Source: Actinomycetota bacterium
GTDB lineage: Bacteria > Actinomycetota > Thermoleophilia > Solirubrobacterales > 70-9
Direction: 5' to 3'
Assembly (NCBI GenBank): GCA_018268605.1
Contig: JAFDWG010000002.1
Span: forward strand, 1 to 54,522
Length of the DNA stretch: 54,522 nucleotides
Part shown: positions 9,062 through 17,899 of the stretch, in pieces
Numbering within the stretch: position 1 is the first letter of the stretch
Layout: the number at the start of each line of letters is the position of its first letter
Notes under the pieces: generated by a model
Seen by the model: only the letters and a program-made list of their open reading frames with translations
Databases searched by the model: none
Told to the model about the DNA's origin: nothing
Position numbers and translations under genes: made by a program

Positions 9062-10273
9062 TCAGATGCGTTCGACGACGGTCGCGATCCCCATGCCTCC
9101 GCCGACGCACAAGGTCGCCAGCCCGAGGCGCTTCTCGCGCCGCTCGAGCTCGTCGACCAGCGTGCCGAGGATCATGCCCCCGGTCGCCCCGAGCGGATGC
9201 CCGAGGGCGATCGCGCCTCCGTTGACGTTGACCTTCTCGAGGTCGAGGTCGAGGTCGCGGACGAAGCGCAGGACCACCGCGGCAAAGGCCTCGTTGATCT
9301 CGACCAGGTCGAGGTCCGCGACCGACACCCCGGCCTTCGCCAGCGCCTTGCGCGAGGCCGGCGCAGGCCCGGTGAGCATGATGGTCGGATCGGCTCCGGA
9401 GACGGCCGTGGCGAGGACGCGGGCCCGGGGCGTCAGGCCGTGGCGCTCTCCGGCCTCGCTGTTGCCGATCGCCAGCAGGGAGGCCCCGTCGACGATCCCG
9501 GAGGAGTTCCCCGCGTGGTGGACATGGTCAATCTTCTCGAGCCAGTGGTAGGAGCCGAGCGCGATCGTGTCGAAGCCCAGCTCTCCGGCGGCGGCGAAGG
9601 ACGGCTTCAGCTTGCCGAGTGTCTCGACAGTGGTGCCAGGCCGGATGAACTCGTCCTGCTCCAGCACATTCGCCCCGTTTAGGTCGACCACCGGGACGAG
9701 CGAGCGGCCGAACAGCCCCTGCTCGCGGGCGGCCGTGGCGCGTTCCTGGGAGAGGACTGCGTAGCCGTCGACGTCATCGCGGCTGAAGCCCTCGATGGTG
9801 GCGATCAGATCCGCCCCGATCCCCTGGGGGACGAACGCCGTCCGATGGGCCGTCTCCGGATCGTTCATCCAGGCGCCGCCGTCGCTGCCCATCGACACCC
9901 GCGACATCGACTCGACCCCGCCCGCCAGCACGAGATCCTCCCAGCCCGAGGCCACCTTCTGGGCGGCATTGTTGACGGCCTCGAGGCCGGAGGCGCAGAA
10001 GCGGTTCATCTGGACCCCGGCCACCGTGTCGGGCAGGCCGGCCTTGATCGCCGCCGTCTTCGCGATGTCGGCTCCTTGGTCGCCGATCGGCGTCACACAG
10101 CCGAGGACGAGGTCGTCGATGCCATCCGGATCGAGGTCGGGATTGCGCCGCAGCAGTGCTTCGATCAGCCCGACCGTGAGGTCGATCGGCTTGATCGCGT
10201 GCAGGGAGCCTCCCGGCTTCCCCTTTCCGCGCGGGGTCCTGATCGCATCGAAGACGAATGCCTCGCTGGCCAT
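9062..10273 (-). CDS. Acetyl-CoA acyltransferase (thiolase)
   Basis: A 403-residue thiolase. The nucleophilic Cys is C93 in [10 protein letters not shown], the later active-site motifs are GHPLGATGG (His about 363) and CVGGGMG (second Cys about 393). The [12 protein letters not shown] opening and GVESMSRV are typical of degradative FadA-like acetyl-CoA acyltransferases. It cleaves 3-ketoacyl-CoA with CoA to acetyl-CoA and a shortened acyl-CoA. It leads the fadB/J-type operon and is divergent from a crotonase gene; their shared intergenic region holds one of the repeated inverted sites (10359-10380). Confidence 0.95.
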   Translation of the reverse strand: MASEAFVFDAIRTPRGKGKPGGSLHAIKPIDLTVGLIEALLRRNPDLDPDGIDDLVLGCVTPIGDQGADIAKTAAIKAGLPDTVAGVQMNRFCASGLEAVNNAAQKVASGWEDLVLAGGVESMSRVSMGSDGGAWMNDPETAHRTAFVPQGIGADLIATIEGFSRDDVDGYAVLSQERATAAREQGLFGRSLVPVVDLNGANVLEQDEFIRPGTTVETLGKLKPSFAAAGELGFDTIALGSYHWLEKIDHVHHAGNSSGIVDGASLLAIGNSEAGERHGLTPRARVLATAVSGADPTIMLTGPAPASRKALAKAGVSVADLDLVEINEAFAAVVLRFVRDLDLDLEKVNVNGGAIALGHPLGATGGMILGTLVDELERREKRLGLATLCVGGGMGIATVVERI

Positions 10274-10358
10274 GCTGCGCTCCTCCTGCTCGGTCGGTCG
10301 GTTTGCGAGTGCAATGGATCACGGACGCCCGGCGCACAGCGGTCCCGGCGCGGGGGAT

Positions 10359-10380
10359 ATTTGTCGCCACCAACGAAGAT
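10359..10380. promoter_or_regulatory. Island operator-like site A (thiolase / crotonase)
   Basis: An imperfect inverted repeat, ATTTGTCGCC followed by ACCAACGAAGAT. It lies 86 bases before the thiolase start and about 50 before the crotonase start. It is closely similar to site F (27905-27925): both fit ATTTGT-N2-CC-N-CCAACGA-N2-AT. It is one of seven related sites, one in each non-operonic promoter region of the island. The binding protein is unknown. Confidence 0.5.
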
Positions 10381-10430
10381 CGGGTCGAGCCGACGCTGCA
10401 TGTGATCGAGGTCGAGGAGACCATGCGCCG

Positions 10431-11228
10431 GTGGCCGACTTGGTGGAGGCAGCGGAACTGGCGCCGGGCGTGAAGCTCCTCACCCTGGCGCGGCCGCAGA
10501 AGCTGAACGCGATGTCCTGGCTGATGGTGAGCGAGTTGCGCGGTGCCCTGGAGGCGGTGCGGGTCGACCCCACGACCCGGGTCCTCGTCCTCACCGGCAG
10601 CGGTCGGGGCTTCTGCGCCGGGATCGACATGGACGGAGCCGATGCCGTCGGCTCGGCCGACGGGACGATCGAGGTCTACGAGCGCCAGGAGCGCTTCGCC
10701 GAGCTGGCCGTCGCGCTCCATGAGCTGCCGCAGCCGGTGATCGCCGCGGTCAACGGTCCCGCTGCGGGCGGTGGCATGGCCCTGGCGCTCGCCTGTGATG
10801 TCCGGCTCTGCTCGACCGCCGCCTCGTTCAGCGTCGCCTTCGTGCGACTCGGTCTCTCCGGTTGCGACGTCGGTGTCTCCTATCTGCTGCCGCGACTGGT
10901 CGGCCTAGGGATCGCCTCAGAACTGATGCTCACCGGCAGGCGGGTCGACGCGGAGGAGGCGTATCGGGTCGGATTGGCCAATTCCCTGCACGAGCCGGAG
11001 CATCTGCTCGATGCAGCCGCGGACCTGGCCGCTCAGATGGCGCGCAATGCTCCCTTCGCCCTGCAGATGACGAGACAGGTCCTGCACCAGAACGTCGATG
11101 CCGGATCGCTGCGCACGGCGGTTGAGCTGGAGAACCGGACTCAGGTGTTGGCCACTCGTACCGAGGACATGAAGGAGGCGCTCGCCGCCTTCCGCGCCCG
11201 TCGCGAGCCGAGCTACCGCCGAGCCTGA
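10431..11228 (+). CDS. Enoyl-CoA hydratase/isomerase
   Basis: A crotonase-fold protein of 265 residues if translation starts at the GTG at 10431, which has GAGGAG 11 bases upstream. The open frame extends far upstream, but only as a shadow of the thiolase gene. Oxyanion motifs are intact (GRGFCAGIDMDG and AAVNGPAAGGGMALALACD), followed by SVAFVRLGLSGCDVGVSYLL. The Asp in SGCDVG sits where many hydratases carry a catalytic Glu, which leaves hydratase versus isomerase open. Divergent from thiolase and followed by an acyl-CoA synthetase. Confidence 0.92.
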   Translation: MADLVEAAELAPGVKLLTLARPQKLNAMSWLMVSELRGALEAVRVDPTTRVLVLTGSGRGFCAGIDMDGADAVGSADGTIEVYERQERFAELAVALHELPQPVIAAVNGPAAGGGMALALACDVRLCSTAASFSVAFVRLGLSGCDVGVSYLLPRLVGLGIASELMLTGRRVDAEEAYRVGLANSLHEPEHLLDAAADLAAQMARNAPFALQMTRQVLHQNVDAGSLRTAVELENRTQVLATRTEDMKEALAAFRARREPSYRRA

Positions 11229-11247
11229 TTTTGGGCTCGGCCCCAAG
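11228..11247. promoter_or_regulatory. Island operator-like site B (acyl-CoA synthetase)
   Basis: ATTTTGGGCTCGGCCCCAAG is an inverted repeat (TTGGG with CCCAA) that begins at the last base of the crotonase gene and ends 49 bases before the likely synthetase start. It is nearly identical in its first half to site C (15091-15111). Its presence suggests an independent promoter for the synthetase-dehydrogenase pair. Confidence 0.5.
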
Positions 11248-11296
11248 CGGGCCAGACTCGGTTTCGAACGTGCCGCGGTCGGACCAGACATCCTTC

Positions 11297-12868
11297 ATGG
11301 CAATGGGGCTTGCACGGAATATGTTCTCGATCCTCGATCGGGCCGCGCGGTCTTCTCGTGCGGCAGACGTCGCCTTCCGCTTCGAGGACGAGGATCGGAC
11401 GTTCGGTGAGCTGCGCGAGCGATCGTTGCGGTTCGCCGGGGGGCTCATCGAGGCGGGAGTCGAGCCAGGGGATCGTGTGGCGGTACTCCTCGGGAATGGC
11501 CACGAGTGGCCGGAGATCTTCTTTGGCCTGGCGGCGATGGGCGCCGTTTGCGTGCCGGTCAACGTCCTCCTGCGCCCCGCCGAGGTGGCCCATCTGCTCG
11601 CGGACAGCGGCGCCCGTTGCCTTGTCGTCGACTCGCGCTCGGAGTCGCTGCTGGCGATGCTCGAAGGGCTACCGGAACTCGTGGTCGCGGTCGGCGAGGT
11701 CGACGTCGACGTGGCGGAGCCGATCGCCTACCAGTCGCTCCTCGCCTCGGCCCCGGCCGAGCTGGCGGGACCCGGTCTCGACGATCTGGCGACCCTTTAT
11801 TACAGCTCGGGTACGACCGGCCTGCCGAAGGCGGCGGCGCACACCCACGACGGCATCCTCTGGAATTCGGTGCACCAGATCGCCGATCTGCGACTGACCG
11901 GAGACGACGTCTACCTCCTCATTCCGTCGCTCTCCTGGGCGGCAGGCTTCCACGTCGTCACCCTGCCGCTGCTCTGGCTCGGCGGTCGGTCGGTGATGAT
12001 GCCCACCGGCGGTACCACCCCGGACCGGATAACCGCCGCGATCGAGGAGAACGGCGTGACCCACACGCTCCTGGTCCCTACCCTGCTCCGTCAGTTCCTC
12101 GAGTCGCCCGAGTTGCTGAAGCGACTGCGCGCGACCCCGCTGCGATGGGTGATCTCCGGCACCGAGCCGGTGCCGCGCCCGGTGATCGAAGCGATCGCCG
12201 AGGAGTTGCCGGCGACGAAGATCGTGCAGGGCTACGGGATGTCTGAGTTCCCGACCGTCGCCACCGCGCTGCTCCCCGAGGAGGCGGCAAGCCACGCGGG
12301 CTCCGCGGGACGAGCCTGCTCGATCACCGACATCGCCGTGCAGACCGACGACGGGACGATCGCGTCCGCCGGCGAGGGCGAGGTCCTGCTTCGTTCACCG
12401 GCGACGATGAGCGGTTACTTCGGACGCCCGGAGGAGACCGAGGCCGCCTTCGCCGACGGCTGGTTGCACACCGGCGACGTCGGCAGGATCGATGAGGAAG
12501 GTTTCCTGACGATCACCGGTCGGAAGAAGGACATGATCATCTCGGGCGGGATGAACGTCTACCCGAAGGAGGTCGAGGAGGTCATCTATCGACTTTCGGG
12601 CGTGCTCGAGGTGGCCGTCGTCGGGATCGCGGACGAACGCTGGGGCGAGGCACCGGTCGCGGTGGTGATCGGCGACGGGATCGACGCCGAGACGATCGAC
12701 GGGGAGTGCGAGCGACTGCTCGCCTCCTACAAGCGGCCGCGCCGGGTCATCGTGCGCGAGGAGCCGTTGCCCCGAAACGCGACCGGGAAGGTGCTCAAGC
12801 GTGAGCTACGCCCGTGGGTCGCCGAGCACCTCGGCCTCGCCGAGCAGGACACCGAAAAGGTCGGCTGA
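11297..12868 (+). CDS. AMP-dependent acyl-CoA synthetase
   Basis: A 523-residue ANL-superfamily ligase that adenylates a carboxylic acid with ATP and transfers it to CoA. Motifs in order: [17 protein letters not shown] (phosphate loop), [11 protein letters not shown] (A5), [19 protein letters not shown] with [17 protein letters not shown] (hinge), and [13 protein letters not shown] with the catalytic Lys. The ATG at 11297 is preferred; a TTG frame from 11231 adds an unconserved leader that overlaps operator-like site B. The acid substrate is not evident. The stop overlaps the alcohol dehydrogenase start by 1 base, implying co-translation. Confidence 0.95.
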   Translation: MAMGLARNMFSILDRAARSSRAADVAFRFEDEDRTFGELRERSLRFAGGLIEAGVEPGDRVAVLLGNGHEWPEIFFGLAAMGAVCVPVNVLLRPAEVAHLLADSGARCLVVDSRSESLLAMLEGLPELVVAVGEVDVDVAEPIAYQSLLASAPAELAGPGLDDLATLYYSSGTTGLPKAAAHTHDGILWNSVHQIADLRLTGDDVYLLIPSLSWAAGFHVVTLPLLWLGGRSVMMPTGGTTPDRITAAIEENGVTHTLLVPTLLRQFLESPELLKRLRATPLRWVISGTEPVPRPVIEAIAEELPATKIVQGYGMSEFPTVATALLPEEAASHAGSAGRACSITDIAVQTDDGTIASAGEGEVLLRSPATMSGYFGRPEETEAAFADGWLHTGDVGRIDEEGFLTITGRKKDMIISGGMNVYPKEVEEVIYRLSGVLEVAVVGIADERWGEAPVAVVIGDGIDAETIDGECERLLASYKRPRRVIVREEPLPRNATGKVLKRELRPWVAEHLGLAEQDTEKVG

Positions 12869-13884
12869 TGCGCGCGGCGATCCTCGGCGAGACGCTGACC
12901 GTGGGCGAGTGGCCCGAGCCGGAGCCGGGACCCGGTGAAGCGCTGGTCTCGCTGAGTAAGGTCGGGATCTGCGGCTCCGACACCCACTTCGTCCTCGACG
13001 GCACCGCGCACACCGCCTTTCGTCCGATCATCCTCGGGCACGAGCCCGCCGGTATGGTCGAGGCGATCGGGCCCGACACCGAGGGGCCGCCGATCGGAAC
13101 CCGGGTCGCGATCATCCCGCTGATCACCTGCCAAGAGTGCGATCGCTGCCGCGCCGGACGGTCGGTGATCTGCCGGGACCGGCTCTGCATCGGTGCCGAC
13201 CGGCATGGCTGTTGGGCCGACCTTGCGGCGGTGCCGGTGCGCAATCTCGTGCCGATCCCGGACGACTTCACCGACGAGATGGCCGCAGTTGCCACCGATT
13301 CAGTCGCCACTGCTTTCCATGCGGTGTCCACGCAGGGAGGCGTCGGCGAGGGCTCGCGGGTCGTCGTCTGGGGGACCGGCGGACTCGGCCTTTCGGCGGT
13401 CGGCATCGCCCGCTCCCTCGGCGCCTCGACGGTGTTCGCGGTGGACCCGCGGGAGGAGGCGAGAGGCTGGGCGCTCGACACGGGCGCCGACGAGGCGCTC
13501 CATCCTGACGCGGCGATCGAGCGGATCGCCGGTCTCGGCGGAGTCGATGTCGCGCTCGAGTTCGTCGGTCGGCCGGAGACCGTCGAGGGTGCGGTGCGCT
13601 CCCTCGATGACGGCGGCCGCGCGGTGGTAGTCGGGATCGGCGACGGCCATGCCTCCGCCGGCCGCCTGATGACCTTCGTTCTGCGCGAGCGCCAGCTGCT
13701 CGGCTCCTATGGGGCCGAGCCGGAGGAGGTTCGCGAGGTGATCAGGATGATGTCGGCGGGGGACCTCTCTCTGCCGCACGTGGTCGGCGACGTGATCCCG
13801 CTCGATGCGGTACTTGATGGTGTCGAACGCGTGGCCCGTGGCGACACCGGCGGCTCGCGGATCCTCGTCGACCTCAAGGCCTGA
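12868..13884 (+). CDS. Zinc-dependent medium-chain alcohol dehydrogenase
   Basis: A 338-residue MDR-family dehydrogenase. Catalytic zinc ligands fit GICGSD and LGHEPAG; a structural zinc site is visible as CQECDRCRAGRSVIC (four-Cys lobe). The Rossmann segment GTGGLGLSAVGIARSLGA binds NAD(P). It oxidises an alcohol to a ketone or aldehyde, or the reverse. Start chosen at the ATG overlapping the synthetase stop rather than an upstream basic extension. Its pairing with a CoA ligase suggests it handles the island's hydroxylated or ketonic substrate. The 3' end overlaps the convergent CoA-transferase gene by 11 bases. Confidence 0.93.
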   Translation: MRAAILGETLTVGEWPEPEPGPGEALVSLSKVGICGSDTHFVLDGTAHTAFRPIILGHEPAGMVEAIGPDTEGPPIGTRVAIIPLITCQECDRCRAGRSVICRDRLCIGADRHGCWADLAAVPVRNLVPIPDDFTDEMAAVATDSVATAFHAVSTQGGVGEGSRVVVWGTGGLGLSAVGIARSLGASTVFAVDPREEARGWALDTGADEALHPDAAIERIAGLGGVDVALEFVGRPETVEGAVRSLDDGGRAVVVGIGDGHASAGRLMTFVLRERQLLGSYGAEPEEVREVIRMMSAGDLSLPHVVGDVIPLDAVLDGVERVARGDTGGSRILVDLKA

Positions 13885-15040
13885 CGGCCGGCGCCGCGCC
13901 GATCGCGCCGCTCTCACGGAGGTGTGCGAGCTCGGTTTGCCCGATGCCCCAGTCGCCGAGGGCTTCCTCGGTGTGTTCCCCGGGGGCTGGCGGTGGTCCG
14001 GCGATCGCTCCGGGGGTGCGCGTGAAACGTGGAGCCGGTGCGGGCTGGACCGTGTCGAACTGCTCGACGAAGGTCCCACGTGCGCTCACGTGTGGGTGTA
14101 GCGGCACCTCGTCTGCGTCGAGCACCGGCGCGAAGCAGATCTCCTTCTCCTGTAGGTGGGCAGACCATTCGTCACGGGTGCGGCGGCGAATGGCGGCGGC
14201 GACCAGCTCGCGCAGGCGCGGCCAGTTGCTCCGATCCATCTGCTCGCCGCGATCTGCCGGTGAGATTTCCAGCTCATCCATCAGGTTGGCGAAGAACTTC
14301 GGCTCGACCGCGCCGACCGAGACCCATCCCGCGTCGGCGGTTTCATACACACCGTAGAAGGGGGCCCCGCCGTCGAGAAGGTTGGTCCCGCGCTCGGCGC
14401 TCCAGGCGCCCTGGCCCCGCATACCGAACAGCAAGGCCCCGAGCAGCGAGATGCCGTCCAGCATCGCCGCATCGACGACCTGGCCCTTGCCGGTTTGCCG
14501 TGCCTCGAGCAGGGCACAGACCACGCCGAAGGCCAGAAGCATCCCGCCGCCGCCGAAGTCGCCGACGATGTTCAGCGGCGGGACCGGTGGGCAGCCGGCC
14601 TCGCCGATCGCCGCGAGCACCCCCGAGAGGGCGATGTAGTTGATGTCGTGCCCGGGGGCAGCCGCGAGGGGGCCATCCTGACCCCAGCCGGTGATCCGGC
14701 CGTAGACGAGGCGCTCGTTGCGGTCTGCGCACTCCGTCGGCCCGAAGCCGAGTCGCTCGGCGACGCCCGGACGGAAGCCCTCGATCAGCGCGTCGGCCTT
14801 GGCGACCAGCTCCATCAGCAACGCTGTGCCGGCCGGATTCTTCAGGTCGACCGCGACTGAACGCCGCCCCCGGTTCAGGATCGCATCCACCGGGCCGTCC
14901 TTACCTTCGACGACCGGAGCGTGCTCGATGCGGTCGATCCGCAGGACCTCGGCGCCCATGTCGGAGAGCATCATCGCCGCGAACGGGCCCGGTCCTTGGC
15001 CGGCGATCTCGATCACACGGTAGCCACTCAGTGGTCCCAC
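13874..15040 (-). CDS. Class III CoA-transferase (CaiB/BaiF; racemase-like)
   Basis: A 388-residue family III CoA-transferase from a GTG at 15040; an ATG 84 bases upstream would add a non-homologous leader running into site C. Conserved blocks: LSGYRVIEIAGQGPGPFAAM, DMGAEVLRIDR, LNRGRRSVAVDLK, and the region with the presumed catalytic Asp (PGHDINYIALSG). The overall look is closest to alpha-methylacyl-CoA racemase-type members, so it may epimerise a 2-methylacyl-CoA rather than transfer CoA between acids. Divergent from the ABC importer operon, sharing a control region with it. Confidence 0.92.
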   Translation of the reverse strand: MGPLSGYRVIEIAGQGPGPFAAMMLSDMGAEVLRIDRIEHAPVVEGKDGPVDAILNRGRRSVAVDLKNPAGTALLMELVAKADALIEGFRPGVAERLGFGPTECADRNERLVYGRITGWGQDGPLAAAPGHDINYIALSGVLAAIGEAGCPPVPPLNIVGDFGGGGMLLAFGVVCALLEARQTGKGQVVDAAMLDGISLLGALLFGMRGQGAWSAERGTNLLDGGAPFYGVYETADAGWVSVGAVEPKFFANLMDELEISPADRGEQMDRSNWPRLRELVAAAIRRRTRDEWSAHLQEKEICFAPVLDADEVPLHPHVSARGTFVEQFDTVQPAPAPRFTRTPGAIAGPPPAPGEHTEEALGDWGIGQTELAHLRESGAIGAAPAVRP

Positions 15041-15090
15041 GCGCCCAGGTTCACCGAATTGCCTGCGGTCCGACGCGCACCCGTCGGGTG

Positions 15091-15111
15091 ATTTTGGGCC
15101 CGACCCCAAAT
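15091..15111. promoter_or_regulatory. Island operator-like site C (CoA-transferase / ABC importer)
   Basis: A strong inverted repeat, ATTTTGGG - CCCGA - CCCCAAAT, with 8-base arms and one mismatch. It lies 51 bases from the CoA-transferase start and 118 from the binding-protein start. It is the most symmetric site of the TTTTGGG subgroup (sites B, C, D). Confidence 0.6.
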
Positions 15112-15228
15112 TTCTGACACACACCTTGAAGTGCCACCTCCTGACCTCAACTACGTTCGCCCGGCTTTGGGAAATCGGTCGCCGGGCGCGACCACAGGAG
15201 AGCTCAGAAAGAAGAGGAGAGGTAAGCG

Positions 15229-16419
15229 ATGTCGAGAGTCCGCATGATGATGCTCGGACTGACCATGCTCATGTTGATCGCCTTGGTGGCGGCAGGTTGC
15301 GGTGGTGGCGGGTCGAGCAGTAGCAACAGCACCTCGAGCTCGGGCGAAGGCACGACCGAAAACGCGAGTGCTGAAGGCGCGGGCGGCTCCGAAGAAGCCG
15401 ACCTCGCCCAAGCCAAGGAAAAGGTCACGGAATTCGAAAAGCTGGAAGGTGTCGAATGGCCGAAACCGACCGAACCGTTTGACCCCGGCACCGGCAAAAT
15501 CGCGATCATCTCGTGCGGTAACGCCGGTACGAACTGCCTCAATTCCGCCAAAGAAGCGGAGACCGCGGTGAAGGCGATGGGCTGGACGCCGTCCCCTGTG
15601 TTCGACGGTGAATTCAGTCCGGCAAAACAGGCTGGCTACGTTCAGCAGGCGGTGCAGGAAGGCTACGACGGCATCGTTCTCGTCTCGATCGATGCGGAGT
15701 CGATCAAGAGTGCGGTCGACGCCGCAGCGGCTAAAGGCGTCCCGATCACCTGCGTGTTGTGTGTCAATCCGTCGTTCAAGGGCAAGGTCGTCGACGTCAC
15801 CACCGGTGGCGTAGCTGAGGGCGAAGCGATCGGCGACTGGATCGCCGCCGAATCGGGCGGCGAAGGATCGGTGCTGATCTACAACGACAAATCGTTCCCG
15901 ATCATCGCCGTCCGCGAGTCGAACCTCGAAAAACAACTGACGACGCTCTGCCCGGGATGCGAGATCGAGAACGCTGAATTCCCGACCACCGATCTCGAAA
16001 AGCCAGGATCACCGACCTTCGAAGCTGCCTTGGCGGCAAATCCCGCGGGCACTCTCGACTACGTCGTATCGCCGTATGACCCGGCTGCAATCCCGATGGT
16101 GAAGGCAGCCGAACAGGAGGGTCGCACCGAACTCAAGATCACCGGCTGGGATGCGACGCCTGAATTCATCGAACTCATCGCACAGGGCAATGAACTAGCG
16201 GCCGTGGACAACGCGACGCCATTCCCCTACGCGACCTGGGGTGCGGTCGACCAGATCGGTCGTATGCACGCCGGTCTCGAACCGTGGAAATCCGACCGCC
16301 TGCCGATCGCCTTGGTGACCAAGAACAACGTCGACCAGATCCTCAAAACGGGTGGGTACTTCCGGCCGCCCGACTTCGATTTCGAAGCGATGTTCAAGGA
16401 ACTCTGGAGCGGAAAATAG
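15229..16419 (+). CDS. ABC importer substrate-binding lipoprotein (type 1 periplasmic-binding fold)
   Basis: A 396-residue lipoprotein: signal peptide with lipobox LVAAGC (lipidated Cys 24), a Gly/Ser linker, an acidic stretch to about residue 75, then a sugar-type periplasmic-binding domain (IAIISCGNAGTNC, YDGIVLVSIDAESIKSAVDA, KITGWDATPEFIELIAQG). It captures solute outside the membrane for the permease and ATPase downstream. RbsB/XylF-like fold does not prove a sugar ligand; actinobacterial members also bind other small polar molecules. GAGGAGAG precedes the ATG. Glutamate codons are mostly GAA, unlike its cytosolic neighbours. Confidence 0.92.
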   Translation: MSRVRMMMLGLTMLMLIALVAAGCGGGGSSSSNSTSSSGEGTTENASAEGAGGSEEADLAQAKEKVTEFEKLEGVEWPKPTEPFDPGTGKIAIISCGNAGTNCLNSAKEAETAVKAMGWTPSPVFDGEFSPAKQAGYVQQAVQEGYDGIVLVSIDAESIKSAVDAAAAKGVPITCVLCVNPSFKGKVVDVTTGGVAEGEAIGDWIAAESGGEGSVLIYNDKSFPIIAVRESNLEKQLTTLCPGCEIENAEFPTTDLEKPGSPTFEAALAANPAGTLDYVVSPYDPAAIPMVKAAEQEGRTELKITGWDATPEFIELIAQGNELAAVDNATPFPYATWGAVDQIGRMHAGLEPWKSDRLPIALVTKNNVDQILKTGGYFRPPDFDFEAMFKELWSGK

Positions 16420-16468
16420 CCGCTGCGCGATCCGGGCGGCCGCCGAGTGCGGTCGCCCGACTTTCGCC

Positions 16469-17899
16469 ATGACCACCATCAGCATCAGCGGGTTGCGCAA
16501 GTCGTTCGGGCCGAACGAGGTGCTGCGCGGACTCGACCTCGAGATCCCGCCGGGTGAATTCGTCGGCCTGATGGGGCCGAACGGCGCCGGCAAGTCGACC
16601 CTGCTGAAAATCCTGGGCGGCATCTATCGGGCCGACGCCGGCGAGCTGCGCTACGGCGAGGAACGGGTCGCCAGCCTCGCCGAGCGCCCCGAGGTGGGTT
16701 TCATCCACCAGGACCTGGGCCTGATCGACGACCTGGACATCGTCGCCAACCTCCGCCTCGGCGAGCCGCCGATGCGGATCTTAGGGCCCCTTCTCGACGC
16801 GCGGCGCGAGCGCAAGGAGGCACGCGAAGCGATCGAGCGGGTCGGCCTTAACATTGCGGTCGAGACCCAGGTGGGCGAGCTGGCGCCGGGAGAGAAGGCC
16901 CTGGTGGCGGTGGCCCGGCTCCTACAGCGCGGGGCGAGCGTCCTCTTCATCGACGAGGCGACGTCGACCCTGCCGCCCCAGGATGCCCGGCGCCTGATCT
17001 CCTCCCTCACCGCGACCGCAGGCAAGGGGGCGACGGTGGTGATGGTCAGCCACAAGCTCTCCGAGATTCTCGACGCGACGCAGCGGGTGGTCGTGATTCT
17101 CGACGGCAAGATCGCCGCCGATGCCCGCTCGGCAGACCTCGATCGCGATGAGCTCGCCCGCATGGTCGTCGCCCGCGAGACTCGTGGCGAGCGCCCGCGA
17201 CGGACCCGCGGCCCCGGTCAGGAGGAGGTGCTGCGGATGCGCGCCGCCTGCGCCGGGCGAGCCGGCCCGGTAGATCTCGCCGTTCACCGTGCCGAGGTCG
17301 TCGGCCTCACCGGGCTTGCCGGCTCGGGCCTTCACGATGTCGCCTACATGGCTGCCGGGGCGGTTTCCTGCCGCTCGGGCGAGGTGACCGTCGCGACCGG
17401 CGTGCGTCGGGCGATGGTTCCCCCCAACCGCGAGTCCCAAGGCGGATTCGCCGATCTGTCGACCGCCGCCAACATGACCCTCTCGGCCCTCTCGGACTGG
17501 CGCCGACCGGGGCGATTGCTGAACGGACGCGCAGAGAGGCGCGACGTGGTCGAGATGGTGGAGCGTCTCGATGTCCGCCCGCCGGATCCCGAGGCCGAGT
17601 TCGGCACGCTGTCGGGCGGCAACAAGCAGAAGGTCATCTTCGGCCGGGTCCTGTTCCGACGGCCCGGCCTCTACATCCTCTGCGAGCCGACCCGAGGCGT
17701 CGACGTCGCGACCCGTGCCGATCTCTACCACCTGATCGACGAGCTCCGCGAAGACGGCGCGGGGATCCTCGTCGTCACCTCCGATTTCGAGGACCTGTTC
17801 GCCGTCTGCGACCGCATCTCGGTGGTCGAGTCGGGCCGCCCCGGCGAGTTCCTTTCCGTCGACGAGACCACCGCCGAGCAACTGGAGGCATTCATCTGA
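16469..17899 (+). CDS. Ribose-type ABC importer, tandem ATP-binding protein
   Basis: A 476-residue protein with two ABC domains. Domain 1 (to about residue 235) has Walker A GPNGAGKST, a degenerate signature LAPGEKALVAVARLL and Walker B VLFIDEATSTLP. Domain 2 lacks a proper Walker A (GLAGSGLHD) but has a clean LSGGNKQKV signature and Walker B LYILCEPTRGVD. This asymmetric pairing is normal for RbsA/MglA/XylG proteins, where one site hydrolyses ATP. The ATG at 16469 is used because an upstream extension overlaps the binding-protein gene out of frame. Its TGA overlaps the permease ATG. Confidence 0.93.
   Translation: MTTISISGLRKSFGPNEVLRGLDLEIPPGEFVGLMGPNGAGKSTLLKILGGIYRADAGELRYGEERVASLAERPEVGFIHQDLGLIDDLDIVANLRLGEPPMRILGPLLDARRERKEAREAIERVGLNIAVETQVGELAPGEKALVAVARLLQRGASVLFIDEATSTLPPQDARRLISSLTATAGKGATVVMVSHKLSEILDATQRVVVILDGKIAADARSADLDRDELARMVVARETRGERPRRTRGPGQEEVLRMRAACAGRAGPVDLAVHRAEVVGLTGLAGSGLHDVAYMAAGAVSCRSGEVTVATGVRRAMVPPNRESQGGFADLSTAANMTLSALSDWRRPGRLLNGRAERRDVVEMVERLDVRPPDPEAEFGTLSGGNKQKVIFGRVLFRRPGLYILCEPTRGVDVATRADLYHLIDELREDGAGILVVTSDFEDLFAVCDRISVVESGRPGEFLSVDETTAEQLEAFI

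Noticed and set aside
9795..10430. Long N-terminal extension of the crotonase frame
   Set aside because: It overlaps the thiolase gene antisense and shows no crotonase similarity before the GTG at 10431.
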